Positions 48,036 through 58,184 of a stretch of DNA of 64,000 nt are shown here, in pieces; position 1 is the first letter of the stretch; the number at the start of each line of letters is the position of its first letter. The stretch lies in NCBI RefSeq assembly GCF_010729895.1, contig NZ_AP022612.1:3906001-3970000 (forward strand), written 5' to 3'. Under the pieces are notes generated by a model. The model ran no database searches. It saw only the letters and a list, made by a program, of their open reading frames with translations, and was not told where the DNA came from. This DNA is from Mycolicibacterium confluentis. GTDB taxonomy: Bacteria > Actinomycetota > Actinomycetes > Mycobacteriales > Mycobacteriaceae. A program made the translations under genes and the position numbers.

Positions 48036-49034
48036 ATGCTGACGACAAAGTCGAGCGTCAACCACTTCCGCGTCGGACTGATGTTCGCCGTGGCGTCCGC
48101 GCTGAGCTTCGGCATGTCCGGCCCCTTCGCCAAGGCGCTCATGACCGCGGGCTGGAGTCCCACTGCCGCCGTCACCGCCCGCCTGGTCGGCGGCGCCGTG
48201 ATGATGGCGATCTTCGCGAGCTTCGTCCGGCCCCGATGGTGGGCCGAGGCCCGGCGCCACCTCAAGACGATCGTGATCTACGGCGCCGTCCCGATCGCGG
48301 GCGCGCAGTTGTGCTACTACAACGCGGTCGACCACCTGTCGGTCGGAGTCGCGCTGCTCCTGGAGTACACCGCGCCGATCCTCGTGGTCGGCTGGCTCTG
48401 GGCCACCACGGGCCGGCGCCCCACCGGCCGCACACTGGCTGGCGTCGCGCTGGCCACCGCGGGAATCATGCTGGTGCTCGACGTCTTCAGCGGCGCCCAC
48501 ATCAACGCGGTCGGCGTCATCTGGGCGGCGGGCTCCGCGGTCTGCGCAGCGTGCTACTTCATGATGAGCGACACCACGGCTGCCACCCCGGACACCGAAC
48601 CGCTGCACCCGATCACACTGGCCGCCGGCGGCCTGATTGTCGGCGCCGTGACCGTCACGCTCCTCGGTGCCACCGGAATCATGCCGTTCACCGTGACCTC
48701 GGCACCTGTCACCGTCGCCGGATTCACGACGTCGTGGGTGTTTCCCGCGCTCATGTTGGCGCTGGTCAGCACCGCGGTGGCCTACACCCTGGGCATCGTC
48801 GGCATCGCGATGCTGCGGCCGGGCTTCGCCTCCCTGGTGGGCCTGGCCGAGGTGCTGTTCGCGGTGCTGTGGGCCTGGCTTCTGGTCGGCGAGGCGATGA
48901 CGCCGATCCAGGCGATCGGCGGTGCGGTGGTGCTCGCCGGGCTGGCGTTGGCCCGCACCGGCGACCGGACCGCGGCCTCCGTGGGCAGCCCAACTGACGA
49001 CATCCAGCCAACCGCGGCCGCCTCCACTCGCTAG
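48036..49034 (+). CDS. EamA/DMT-family exporter
   Basis: This 332-residue membrane transporter of the drug/metabolite superfamily has about ten hydrophobic segments in two EamA repeats (FGMSGPFAKALM and VLLEYTAPILVV in the first, AMLRPGFASLVGLAEVLFAV in the second). AAGGGG precedes ATG 48036. Typical cargo is amino acids or small metabolites. The divergent CGNR gene probably controls it. Confidence 0.9.
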   Translation: MLTTKSSVNHFRVGLMFAVASALSFGMSGPFAKALMTAGWSPTAAVTARLVGGAVMMAIFASFVRPRWWAEARRHLKTIVIYGAVPIAGAQLCYYNAVDHLSVGVALLLEYTAPILVVGWLWATTGRRPTGRTLAGVALATAGIMLVLDVFSGAHINAVGVIWAAGSAVCAACYFMMSDTTAATPDTEPLHPITLAAGGLIVGAVTVTLLGATGIMPFTVTSAPVTVAGFTTSWVFPALMLALVSTAVAYTLGIVGIAMLRPGFASLVGLAEVLFAVLWAWLLVGEAMTPIQAIGGAVVLAGLALARTGDRTAASVGSPTDDIQPTAAASTR

Positions 49035-49044
49035 CATCTTCGCT

Positions 49045-49704
49045 GTGTCCGCATCCAGCCTCCGCAGAATCGTCTCTCTGACTGGTGCCGCACTCACCCT
49101 GGCGCTCGCCGCCACCGTGTTGCCGGCCACTCCCGCCCCCACCGCAGCGGCCGAAGGCTGCCCCGACATCGAGGTCGTGTTCGCGCGAGGCACCGACGAA
49201 CCCCCAGGCCTCGGCCGCGTCGGGCAGGCGTTCGTCGACTCGCTGCGCGGACGCGTCGGGGGCCGCAGCGTCGGAACCTACGCCGTCAACTACCCCGCCT
49301 CGTGGGACTTCCTCGCCGCCGCGGGTGGAGCCAACGACGCCAGCGGCCACATCCAGTGGATGATCGCGAACTGCCCCGACACCCGACTCGTACTGGGCGG
49401 GTACTCGCAGGGCGCCGCGGTGATCGACGTGATCGCGGCAGTCCCGGTGCCCGGGGTCGGCTTCACCGCGCCCCTGCCCCCGAACACCCCTGAGCACGTC
49501 GCGGCGATCGCGGTGTTCGGCAACCCGTCGACCAGACTGGGTCTGCCGCTCACGACCAGCCCGGTGTGGGGATCGCGCTCCATCGATCTGTGCATCGCCG
49601 GCGACCCGGTGTGCTCGGGCGGTGACGACATCCCCGCGCACAGCAACTATGGCCCCGCAGGCCTGACCAGCCAGGCCGCCGCATTCGTGGCCGGCCTGCT
49701 TTGA
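49045..49704 (+). CDS. Secreted cutinase-like serine esterase, first of three
   Basis: This 219-residue Culp-family esterase has a signal peptide of about 35 residues. The catalytic triad is S121 (GGYSQGA), D187 (GDPVC) and H199 (PAHSNY). Cysteines C39-C110 and C183-C190 form the family disulfides. GTG 49045 has TAGCAT seven bases upstream and no ribosome-binding site, so it may be leaderless. M. tuberculosis has cut3 and cut4 at this place. Confidence 0.93.
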   Translation: MSASSLRRIVSLTGAALTLALAATVLPATPAPTAAAEGCPDIEVVFARGTDEPPGLGRVGQAFVDSLRGRVGGRSVGTYAVNYPASWDFLAAAGGANDASGHIQWMIANCPDTRLVLGGYSQGAAVIDVIAAVPVPGVGFTAPLPPNTPEHVAAIAVFGNPSTRLGLPLTTSPVWGSRSIDLCIAGDPVCSGGDDIPAHSNYGPAGLTSQAAAFVAGLL

Positions 49705-49747
49705 CGCCAAATTCGGTTAGACAGTTTAGATATGTGAGGATGACCCC

Positions 49748-50410
49748 ATGCGTCTGATGCGAAGGACCGCCGTCGCGGCGTTGTCGGCTCTGACACTTCT
49801 CACCGGGACTGCCGCGGTGTCGGCAACTGTCGCCACGGCCACGGCGGAACCGTGCCCCGACGTCGAAGTGGTCTTCGCGCGCGGCACCAGCGAGCCGGCC
49901 GGGGTCGGCCGGGTCGGGCAGGCACTCGCCGACCAACTGCAGGGTCAGCTCGGTGGCCGCAGCGTGGGCACCTACGGCGTCAACTACCCGGCGACCTACG
50001 ACTTCATGGCGGCTGCCGACGGCGCCAACGACGCCACCAACCGCATCTCCGTGATGGCCCAGCAGTGCCCGTCGACGCGGATCGTGCTCGGCGGCTACTC
50101 GCAGGGCGCCGCAGTCGTCGACATGCTCGTCGGGGTCCCGCCGTTGGGCAACAGGGTCGGCTCGGTGGGCTCGGCTCCCCCGCTGCCCGCCAGCCTGCGG
50201 GAAAATGTGGCTGCCATCGCAGTGTTCGGCAACCCGTCGGCGAAGTTCGGAGTACCGGTGACGTCCGGCAACCTGGGCGGCCGTTCCATCGATCTGTGCA
50301 GCGACGGAGACCCGATCTGCTCCGACGGTCGCAACCCGTTCGCGCACACGAATTACGAGTCCGGACCCATGATCGGCCAGGCCGCGGGCTTCGTAGCCCA
50401 ACTCGTTTAG
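49748..50410 (+). CDS. Secreted cutinase-like serine esterase, second of three
   Basis: This 220-residue paralogue of the preceding gene has a signal peptide (about 1-33), S118 (GGYSQGA), D188 (GDPIC) and H200 (FAHTNY). GAGGATGACCCC precedes ATG 49748. Family members hydrolyse short- to medium-chain esters or lipids at the cell surface or outside. Confidence 0.93.
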   Translation: MRLMRRTAVAALSALTLLTGTAAVSATVATATAEPCPDVEVVFARGTSEPAGVGRVGQALADQLQGQLGGRSVGTYGVNYPATYDFMAAADGANDATNRISVMAQQCPSTRIVLGGYSQGAAVVDMLVGVPPLGNRVGSVGSAPPLPASLRENVAAIAVFGNPSAKFGVPVTSGNLGGRSIDLCSDGDPICSDGRNPFAHTNYESGPMIGQAAGFVAQLV

Positions 50411-50434
50411 CGCGCGTTCGCTACCATTGACGCC

Positions 50435-51112
50435 GTGGGCTTCCGCCGTCGTAGCGCTGGATTCGGGGCAGGCGTTCTCGCCGTCATGTCCCTCTTCGTC
50501 ACACCCCTGGTGATTCCGCATGCCGCGCAGGTCATTCCAACCGCCTCCGCGGCGTGCTCCGACATCGAGGTGGTGTTCGCCCGCGGTCGGCTTGAACCGC
50601 GCGGCGCGGGGCAGATTGGAAACGCGTTCGCCAACGGTCTGCGCTCCAAAACCGGACGCAGCGTCAACCTCTATTCGGTGAACTATCCCGCCAACAGCGA
50701 GGTGGACATCGGCGCGAACGACATGAGCCGCCACATCCAGGGAATCGCGAACTCCTGCCCCGACACCCGCATCGTGGTCGGCGGGTACTCGCTGGGCGCC
50801 GCGGTCACCGACGTGGTCCTGGCCGTCCCGATGCCGTTCTTCGGTTTCACGAATCCGCTGCCCGCCAACGCGGAACAGCGCATCGCGGCAGTGGCACTCT
50901 TCGGCAACGGGATTCAGTGGGTCGGGCCGATCGGCAACTTCAACCCGGTCTATCGCGACCGGACCATCGAGTTGTGCCACGGTGACGATCCGATCTGCAA
51001 CCCGACCGATCCCGAGAATTGGGAAGCCTATTGGCCGGACCACCTTGCCCCGGCGTACATCAACGCCGGAATGGTGAATCAGGCCGTCGACTTCGTCGTG
51101 GGCCGCCTGTAG
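50435..51112 (+). CDS. Secreted cutinase-like protein, third and most divergent
   Basis: This 225-residue protein has a signal peptide of about 39 residues. The nucleophile motif is GGYSLGA (S119) with Leu replacing the usual Gln, the aspartate lies in CHGDDPIC, and H203 is in PDHLAPAY. The oxyanion region reads ARGRLEP instead of ARGT(D/S)EP. GTG 50435 has TACCAT seven bases upstream, a leaderless pattern. Fold and export seem certain; activity may differ. Confidence 0.88.
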   Translation: MGFRRRSAGFGAGVLAVMSLFVTPLVIPHAAQVIPTASAACSDIEVVFARGRLEPRGAGQIGNAFANGLRSKTGRSVNLYSVNYPANSEVDIGANDMSRHIQGIANSCPDTRIVVGGYSLGAAVTDVVLAVPMPFFGFTNPLPANAEQRIAAVALFGNGIQWVGPIGNFNPVYRDRTIELCHGDDPICNPTDPENWEAYWPDHLAPAYINAGMVNQAVDFVVGRL

Positions 51113-51118
51113 CCCGAC

Positions 51119-51958
51119 CTACAGGTCGTCGGCGCTGCGCACGTCGCGCGTGACGACGTTGCGCGCGGTCAACTGATCGTCCGGCGGATAGTCCACACCC
51201 ACCAGGGTCAGGCCGCGCGCCGGGGCGGCCGGGAATTCGCTCGAGCGCGCCGTGGCGCCGAGCAGACCGCCGATCCAGTCCGGGTCGCGCCGCCCCTCCC
51301 CCACCGCGAGCAGCGCACCCACGAGGGAGCGGACCATGTTCCAGCAGAACGCATCCGCGGTGACGTAGGCACGCACCTGAGTACCCGTACGCTCCCACTC
51401 CAGTCGCTGCAGTTCCCGAATGGTGGTCGCACCCGGTCGATGTCGACAGAACGCGGCAAAATCACGCAGTCCCATGAGTTCTGATGACGCCGCGTTCATC
51501 GCCTCGAGATCCAGCGGACGTGGCCACGGCGTGACGAACCTGGCCTCCTGCGGGTCGACCCCGTACGGCGCCGTCGACAGCCGATAGACGTAGTGCCGGC
51601 GCAGCGCCGAGAACCGGGCGTCGAATCCCGCCGGCGCGCGCCGCACGTCGCGCACCCGCACATCGGTGGGGAGGAACCGGCCCAATCTCCGCACCAGCGC
51701 GAGGAACTCGGGTTCGCCCGGACGGGGCGTGCGCGAGTAGGCATGCACGAGCGCCTCATCCGGCACGTCGACGTGTGCGACCTGACCGGTCGCGTGCACA
51801 CCGGTGTCGGTACGCCCCGCGGCCCGCACCACCACCGGCACGCGGAACACCGTCGTCAGCGCCTCATCGAGTACACCCGCCACGGTGCGCTGTCCGGTCT
51901 GGGCCGCCCACCCGGCGAAATCCGTGCCGTCGTAGGCGATCTCAAGCCGCAACCTCAC
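51119..51958 (-). CDS. truA: tRNA pseudouridine synthase A
   Basis: This enzyme makes pseudouridine at positions 38-40 of tRNA anticodon stems. The catalytic aspartate is in [12 protein letters not shown], and [13 protein letters not shown] and [15 protein letters not shown] are also diagnostic. I chose GTG 51958 ([17 protein letters not shown]) because the upstream ATGs at 52015 and 52009 lie in or beside a strong hairpin; these would add up to 19 residues. It is the last gene of the ribosomal operon, convergent with the third cutinase. Confidence 0.93.
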   Translation of the reverse strand: MRLRLEIAYDGTDFAGWAAQTGQRTVAGVLDEALTTVFRVPVVVRAAGRTDTGVHATGQVAHVDVPDEALVHAYSRTPRPGEPEFLALVRRLGRFLPTDVRVRDVRRAPAGFDARFSALRRHYVYRLSTAPYGVDPQEARFVTPWPRPLDLEAMNAASSELMGLRDFAAFCRHRPGATTIRELQRLEWERTGTQVRAYVTADAFCWNMVRSLVGALLAVGEGRRDPDWIGGLLGATARSSEFPAAPARGLTLVGVDYPPDDQLTARNVVTRDVRSADDL

Positions 51959-51976
51959 CGGGCGGTGATCTACGCG

Positions 51977-52012
51977 AACATGCCCGCCACCGGAATCGGT
52001 GACGGGCATGTT
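51977..52012 (-). terminator. Hairpin after rplQ
   Basis: Two 16-base arms (51977-51992 and 51997-52012) pair in 15 of 16 positions around a 4-base loop, directly after the rplQ stop. No U-tract follows. It may end or attenuate the alpha operon before truA, and it argues for the downstream truA start. Confidence 0.65.
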
Positions 52013-52022
52013 CATCGGATGA

Positions 52023-52550
52023 CTACTTGTCGTCGTCAGCCTTGGCTTCCTCGGCAGCAGCCTCGGGGGCCTCCTCAGCGGCAACCTCGGTGGCCTCCTC
52101 GGCCGGAGCCTCGGTGGCCTCTTCGGCCTTCTCCTCAACCTTGGCCTGCGAAGCTGCGGCGCGACGGGCGCGGTCGGCCTCGGAGGTCACGGTCTTCTCC
52201 CGCACCAGTTCGATGACCGCCATGGGGGCGTTGTCGCCCTTGCGGTTCTCGACCTTGATGATGCGGGTGTAGCCGCCGTTGCGGTCTGCGTAAAAGGGGC
52301 CGATCTCCGCGAACAGGGTGTGCACGACATCCTTGTCACGGATCTTCTTGAGCACCTCGCGGCGGTTGTGCAGATCGCCCTTCTTGGCGTGGGTGATCAG
52401 CTTCTCCGCGTACGGCCGCAACGCGCGGGCCTTGGGCTCGGTCGTCTTGATCCGGCCATGCTCGAAGAGCGAGGTGGCCAGGTTGGCCAGAAGGGCCTTC
52501 TGGTGCGAGGACGACCCGCCGAGGCGAGGACCCTTAGTGGGCTTGGGCAT
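52023..52550 (-). CDS. rplQ: 50S ribosomal protein L17
   Basis: L17 has 175 residues. The core to about residue 125 is canonical ([42 protein letters not shown]). A 50-residue acidic Ala/Glu tail made of imperfect repeats follows, a common extension in mycobacteria. It lies 92 bases after rpoA. Confidence 0.97.
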   Translation of the reverse strand: MPKPTKGPRLGGSSSHQKALLANLATSLFEHGRIKTTEPKARALRPYAEKLITHAKKGDLHNRREVLKKIRDKDVVHTLFAEIGPFYADRNGGYTRIIKVENRKGDNAPMAVIELVREKTVTSEADRARRAAASQAKVEEKAEEATEAPAEEATEVAAEEAPEAAAEEAKADDDK

Positions 52551-52642
52551 TGCGACTTCTCCTAAATGGGGCCGGCCCCCGTATCAGGTAGGACCGGGAC
52601 GGATCTCTTGCGAGATGTGGTTAGAGCTTGTTCGGTTTCCCG

Positions 52643-53722
<1,080 letters not shown>

Positions 53723-53767
53723 CTATTTGATGCCGGTCGGTGCTCCGCAGAGGGTCTGCGGAACCTC

Positions 53768-54373
53768 TTACTTCGAGTAGAACTCGACGATCAGCTGCTC
53801 GGAGAGCGGCACGTCGATCTGCGCACGCTCGGGCAGCTGGTGCACGAGGATGCGCTGACGCTCGCCCACGACCTGCAGCCAGGACGGGATCGGCCGGTCA
53901 CCCGCGGTCTCCCGCGAAATGATGAACGGATCCGTGTTCAGCGACTTGTCCTTGACGTCGATGATGTCGTACTGCGACACCCGGTAGCTCGGGATGTTCA
54001 CCTTGACACCGTTGACGGTGAAGTGACCGTGGCTGACCAACTGACGGGCCATCCGGCGGGTGCGCGCGAGGCCGGCGCGGTACACGACGTTGTCCAGCCG
54101 GCTCTCCAGGATCCGGAGCAGGTTTTCGCCGGTCTTGCCCGACTTGCGGTTGGCCTCTTCGTAGTACTTGCGGAACTGCTTCTCCAGCACTCCGTAGGTG
54201 AAGCGAGCCTTCTGCTTCTCCTGGAGCTGGGTGCGGTATTCGCTCTCCTTGATCCGCGCGCGGCCGTGCTGGCCGGGCGGGTAGGGACGCTTCTCAAACG
54301 ACTGATCTCCCCCGACCAGGTCAACGCCGAGGCGGCGCGACTTGCGGGTCATCGGTCCGGTGTAACGAGCCAT
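53768..54373 (-). CDS. rpsD: 30S ribosomal protein S4
   Basis: S4 has 201 residues. It starts MARYTGPMTRKSRRLGVDL, includes the S4 RNA-binding domain (SRLDNVVYRAGLARTRRMARQ) and ends EFYSK. It nucleates 30S assembly and in many bacteria represses its own operon through a leader RNA. Confidence 0.98.
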   Translation of the reverse strand: MARYTGPMTRKSRRLGVDLVGGDQSFEKRPYPPGQHGRARIKESEYRTQLQEKQKARFTYGVLEKQFRKYYEEANRKSGKTGENLLRILESRLDNVVYRAGLARTRRMARQLVSHGHFTVNGVKVNIPSYRVSQYDIIDVKDKSLNTDPFIISRETAGDRPIPSWLQVVGERQRILVHQLPERAQIDVPLSEQLIVEFYSK

Positions 54374-54396
54374 GAGTCTGTACTTCCTCTTTCCCG

Positions 54397-54810
54397 CTAG
54401 ACCCGGCGCCGCTTGGGCGGACGGCAGCCGTTGTGCGGCTGCGGGGTGACATCGGCAATGGCGCCCACTTCGAGGCCGGCGGCCTGCAGCGAGCGGATGG
54501 CGGTCTCACGGCCGGAGCCGGGACCCTTGACGAACACGTCGACCTTCTTCACGCCGTGCTCCTGCGCCTTGCGGGCAGCGTTCTCGGCGGCCAGCTGGGC
54601 GGCGAACGGGGTGGACTTACGCGACCCCTTGAAGCCGACATGGCCCGAGGACGCCCACGCGATGACGTTGCCCTGCGGATCGGTGATCGACACGATGGTG
54701 TTGTTGAACGTGCTCTTGATGTGAGCAGCGCCGTGCGGGACGTTCTTCTTTTCCTTGCGACGGGCGGTCTTGCCGCGCTTGGCGCCCGCGGCCTTCTTCG
54801 GTGGTGCCAT
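54397..54810 (-). CDS. rpsK: 30S ribosomal protein S11
   Basis: S11 has 137 residues from ATG 54810 ([20 protein letters not shown]). The platform protein core ([36 protein letters not shown]) is complete. It starts four bases after rpsM ends. Confidence 0.98.
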   Translation of the reverse strand: MAPPKKAAGAKRGKTARRKEKKNVPHGAAHIKSTFNNTIVSITDPQGNVIAWASSGHVGFKGSRKSTPFAAQLAAENAARKAQEHGVKKVDVFVKGPGSGRETAIRSLQAAGLEVGAIADVTPQPHNGCRPPKRRRV

Positions 54811-54814
54811 CGGG

Positions 54815-55189
54815 TTACCTAGCCTTCTTCTTGCCGGCGATGGTGCGCTTGGGTCCCTTGCGGGTGCGCGCGTTGGTCTTGGTCCGCTGGCCGCGCACCG
54901 GCAGGCCACGGCGGTGCCGCAGGCCCTGGTAGCAGCCGATCTCGATCTTGCGGCGGATATCGGCCTGCACCTCGCGGCGCAGATCGCCCTCCACCTTGAG
55001 GTTGCCCTCGATGTAGTCGCGCAGCTGAGTCAGCTGATCATCGGTCAGGTCCTTGGTGCGCAGATCCCGGTCGATACCGGTCGCAGCCAAGATCTCCTGG
55101 GAGCGGGTACGGCCAATGCCGTAGATGTAGGTCAGCGCGATCTCCATGCGCTTGTCGCGCGGAAGATCGACGCCCACTAGACGTGCCAC
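54815..55189 (-). CDS. rpsM: 30S ribosomal protein S13
   Basis: S13 has 124 residues from GTG 55189. Diagnostic segments are [33 protein letters not shown] and the basic tail [26 protein letters not shown] lies about 13 bases upstream. It is the first gene of the alpha operon proper, behind a structured leader. Confidence 0.98.
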   Translation of the reverse strand: MARLVGVDLPRDKRMEIALTYIYGIGRTRSQEILAATGIDRDLRTKDLTDDQLTQLRDYIEGNLKVEGDLRREVQADIRRKIEIGCYQGLRHRRGLPVRGQRTKTNARTRKGPKRTIAGKKKAR

Positions 55190-55235
55190 AGTGGTGTGTT
55201 CCTTTTCTCTGCGGAGGTTTCGTTCCCAGTCCGTT

Positions 55236-55295
55236 CCCGCCGCTGGCGGGGTCCGGCCTCCGAACCGGACGTGGCTGAGCGGCGTATCCGCTCAG
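55236..55295 (-). promoter_or_regulatory. Three consecutive hairpins in the rpsM leader
   Basis: Perfect stems are CCCGCC/GGCGGG (55236-55250), GTCCGG/CCGGAC (55251-55270) and CTGAGCGG/CCGCTCAG (55275-55295), the first two directly abutting. They fill the 169-base gap between rpmJ and rpsM. In other bacteria S4 binds an alpha-operon leader here to repress translation, so an S4-responsive leader is a reasonable guess; the Rfam-type pseudoknot was not tested. Confidence 0.5.
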
Positions 55296-55358
55296 TGGTG
55301 CTGGGAGGTCTGCATTCAGTTATGGGGTGTTGCGTGCGTCCGCGACAGCCGAAAGGTG

Positions 55359-55472
55359 TCAGCCCTGCCGCTGCTTGTGGCGCGGATCGGAGCAGATCAC
55401 CATGACCCGCCCGTGCCGGCGGATCACCCTGCACTTGTCGCAGATCGGCTTGACGCTCGGGTTGACCTTCAC
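55359..55472 (-). CDS. rpmJ: 50S ribosomal protein L36
   Basis: This 37-residue protein is read from GTG 55472 ([20 protein letters not shown]) to TGA at 55359. It contains the zinc-binding pattern C11, C14, C27 and H32 of the C+ form of L36. AAGGA lies about 12 bases upstream. It sits between infA and rpsM as in other actinobacteria. Confidence 0.97.
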
Positions 55473-55520
55473 GGCAGTTTCGATCCTTTTGCTCGGTTGT
55501 TCTTGGCGTGGTGCGCGGGG

Positions 55521-55742
55521 TTACTTGTAGCGATACACAATGCGGCCGCGGGACAGGTCATAGGGAGAAAGCTCCACTACGACGCGGTCCTCGGGCAGGA
55601 TGCGGATGTAGTGCTGCCGCATCTTGCCGCTGATGTGCGCGAGCACCTTGTGTCCGTTCTCAAGCTCAATGCGGAACATCGCATTGGGCAGAGGCTCGAC
55701 CACGCGGCCCTCGACCTCGATGGCACCGTCTTTCTTGGCCAT
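55521..55742 (-). CDS. infA: Translation initiation factor IF-1
   Basis: IF-1 has 73 residues with the S1/OB fold signature ([40 protein letters not shown]). It binds the A site during initiation. AGGA precedes the ATG. It starts the infA-rpmJ-rpsM transcript. The 289-base gap 55743-56031 upstream shows no gene or clear promoter. Confidence 0.98.
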
Positions 55743-56031
55743 ACTCTTCGGCGATCCTGTCGTCTGGTGTTTCGTATCTTCTGTTGGTTACGTGTCTTCG
55801 TGCTTCGCTAGCGCCCGTGCTCGGAGCAGCCTGCGTCCCGACTGAAACAAACGTGAATCTCGTCCGGGAATTCCGAGACTTTCCAGAAAGCACGCAAGAA
55901 GTCGGCACGTGAAGCCGCACCGCCGACCAACGATACTCGCTCACACGCCAGGCTCCAAAATTCCCGCCACCGAGCAGGCCCCCGAGGTGCTTGAATCGTC
56001 TCACGGAGTTCTACGGGGAGGGGAATCACCG

Positions 56032-56538
56032 GTGACAGCGGTCTACTTGGCGGCGTTCGCGGTGGGTGGAATCGCGGTTCTGGTCACGCTGCTGCTGACC
56101 GATCTGGACTTCGGCGCCACCCATGACGGACTGCCCTTCCTGAGCCTGACGAGCCTCTCGGCCGGTCTGCTCGGGGCGGGCACCGGCGGCCTGGTGGCCG
56201 GCTGGGCCGGGGCGGGACGGGTCGGCGCCGGGGTGATCGCCGCGATCAGTGCGGTGGCCCTGATCGCCGCACTGCAGGGTGTGCTGCTGCCCTACCTCCG
56301 CCATCAGGAGTCCAATTCCGCGCAGGGCCGGTCCTCCTACATCGGGCGGTTGGGCACCGTGACGCTCGAGGTGCCGCAGGACGGCTGGGGTGAGATCGCG
56401 TTCGTCGACGCCGACGGCAACCGGGTCCGGGCCCGCGCCGTCAGCGCCGAACCGTCCGCACTGCCCAAATCCACGCCCGTCTACATCAGCGACGTCGACG
56501 CCGACTTCGTCCATGTTGTCGTTGTCCCGGAGCACTAG
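56032..56538 (+). CDS. NfeD-family membrane protein
   Basis: This 168-residue protein has three or so N-terminal membrane segments and a C-terminal OB-fold domain (YIGRLGTVTLEVPQDGWGEI). GTG 56032 has GGGGAGGGG upstream. NfeD proteins are encoded with flotillin-type SPFH proteins, as here, and are thought to help organise membrane microdomains. Confidence 0.85.
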   Translation: MTAVYLAAFAVGGIAVLVTLLLTDLDFGATHDGLPFLSLTSLSAGLLGAGTGGLVAGWAGAGRVGAGVIAAISAVALIAALQGVLLPYLRHQESNSAQGRSSYIGRLGTVTLEVPQDGWGEIAFVDADGNRVRARAVSAEPSALPKSTPVYISDVDADFVHVVVVPEH

Positions 56539-56619
56539 TTCCAGAGCTCCAGCCGCCGCAGCACCAGCCGTCCAGAGCACGAGCAGTTCCCGAGTACTGA
56601 CAAGCCAGAAAGGCTCCTC

Positions 56620-58134
56620 ATGTCCAGTCTGCTGATCATCATCGTCGTCGCCGTCGCTGCCCTGCTGCTGTTCGTGGCGCTGCCGCTGATCTACGTCAAG
56701 AACTACATCAAGGTGCCGCCGAATGAGGTCGCGGTGTTCACCGGACGCGGCACGCCCAAGGTGGTGCGCGGCGGAGCGAGGTTCCGGATGCCCGGCATCG
56801 AGCGCGTCGACATCATGAGTCTGGAACCCTTCAACGTCAGCATCAATCTGCAGAACGCGTTGTCCAACAACGGCGTTCCGGTCAACGTCGAGGCCGTCGG
56901 CCTGGTCCGAATCGGGTCGGCCGACGAGGCCGTGCAGACCGCGGTGCAGCGCTTCCTGACCTCCGACTTGAACGAACTGCAGCGCCAGATCAACGAGATC
57001 CTGGCCGGCAGCCTGCGCGGCATCACCGCGACCATGACCGTCGAGGACCTCAACTCCAACCGAGACAGCCTGGCACGCAGCGTGGTCGAGGAGGCCGGCG
57101 GCGACCTGGCCCGGATCGGCATGGAGGTCGACGTCCTCAAGATCGCAGGCATCTCCGACGCCAACGACTACCTGAAGTCGCTGGGCCAGCGGCGCATCGC
57201 CGAGGTCAAGCGCGACGCCACCGTCGGCACCGCCGAGGCCGAACGCGACGCGCAGATCCAGTCGGCCAAGGCCCGCCAGGAGGGCTCGATCGCCCAGGCC
57301 GAGGCCGACACGGCGATCGCGACCGCCAACCAGCGCCGCGACGTCGAACTGGCCCGGTTGCGCGCCCAGACCGAGGCCGAGAACGCCCAGGCCGACCAGG
57401 CCGGCCCGCTGGCCAACGCCCGCGCGCAGAAGGACGTCGGCATCGCCACCGAGCAGGCCGAGGCGGCCCGGGTGCAGGCCCGTATCGAGGTCGAGCAGCG
57501 CCGCGCCGAACAGGCTCAGGCCGCGCTGCAGGCCGACGTCATCGCGCCCGCGGAGGCGCAGCGACAAGCCAACGTCGCGATCGCCGAGGGCCAGCGGCAG
57601 GCCGCGATCCTGGCCGCCGAAGCCAACGCCGAGGCCAAGCGGCGCGCCGGTCAGGCCGACGCCGACGCCCGCAAGGCCGCGGCCGACGCACTGCGCGTCG
57701 AGCAGCAGGCCGAGGCCGACAGCCTTGCGGCCAAGCTGGTCGCCGAGGCCGCAGGCAAGAAGGAGCTCGCCGACGCACTGCGCGCCGAGCAGCAGGCCGA
57801 AGCCGCGGGCATCGAGGCCAAGCTGACGGCCGAGGCCGTCGGCAAGAAGGAGATCGCCGCGGCGCTCAACAGCTACAACGCCGACGCGGCCCGACTGCTG
57901 ATGCTGCCCGACGTGCTGGCCTCGGTGGTCAAGGCCACCGAAGCCGCCGCCGCCCCGCTGGCGTCGGTGGACAGGCTCTCGATCATCGGCGGCGCCTCCG
58001 ACGCCCAGGACGCGGTCGGCGCCCTGTTGGGCGTCAGCCCGATCGCGGTCGCCAAGATCGTCGAGAGCCTGCGGGCCTCGGGGATCGACCTGGCCGAGAT
58101 GCTCACACCGAACTCGCACTCTTCGGCGCAGTGA
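56620..58134 (+). CDS. Flotillin-like SPFH-domain protein
   Basis: This membrane-microdomain scaffold has 504 residues. It has an N-terminal membrane anchor (4-26) and an SPFH domain (about 27-210, VPPNEVAVFTGRG). A long Ala/Glu/Gln-rich coiled coil follows (about 210-430) with repeated E-A motifs typical of flotillins. It pairs with the NfeD gene 81 bases upstream. Confidence 0.92.
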   Translation: MSSLLIIIVVAVAALLLFVALPLIYVKNYIKVPPNEVAVFTGRGTPKVVRGGARFRMPGIERVDIMSLEPFNVSINLQNALSNNGVPVNVEAVGLVRIGSADEAVQTAVQRFLTSDLNELQRQINEILAGSLRGITATMTVEDLNSNRDSLARSVVEEAGGDLARIGMEVDVLKIAGISDANDYLKSLGQRRIAEVKRDATVGTAEAERDAQIQSAKARQEGSIAQAEADTAIATANQRRDVELARLRAQTEAENAQADQAGPLANARAQKDVGIATEQAEAARVQARIEVEQRRAEQAQAALQADVIAPAEAQRQANVAIAEGQRQAAILAAEANAEAKRRAGQADADARKAAADALRVEQQAEADSLAAKLVAEAAGKKELADALRAEQQAEAAGIEAKLTAEAVGKKEIAAALNSYNADAARLLMLPDVLASVVKATEAAAAPLASVDRLSIIGGASDAQDAVGALLGVSPIAVAKIVESLRASGIDLAEMLTPNSHSSAQ

Positions 58135-58184
58135 ATTGGTCGGGCCCTGCCAAGAACTCGCAGGACCGCGCATACTTGACTGCG

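Noticed and set aside
52009..52015. ATG 52015/52009 as truA start
   Set aside because: They lie in or beside the post-rplQ hairpin; GTG 51958 begins at the conserved family N-terminus. The longer form cannot be fully excluded.
52568..52579. GGGGCCGGCCCC palindrome between rpoA and rplQ
   Set aside because: It is self-complementary without a loop and of a kind expected by chance in this base composition.
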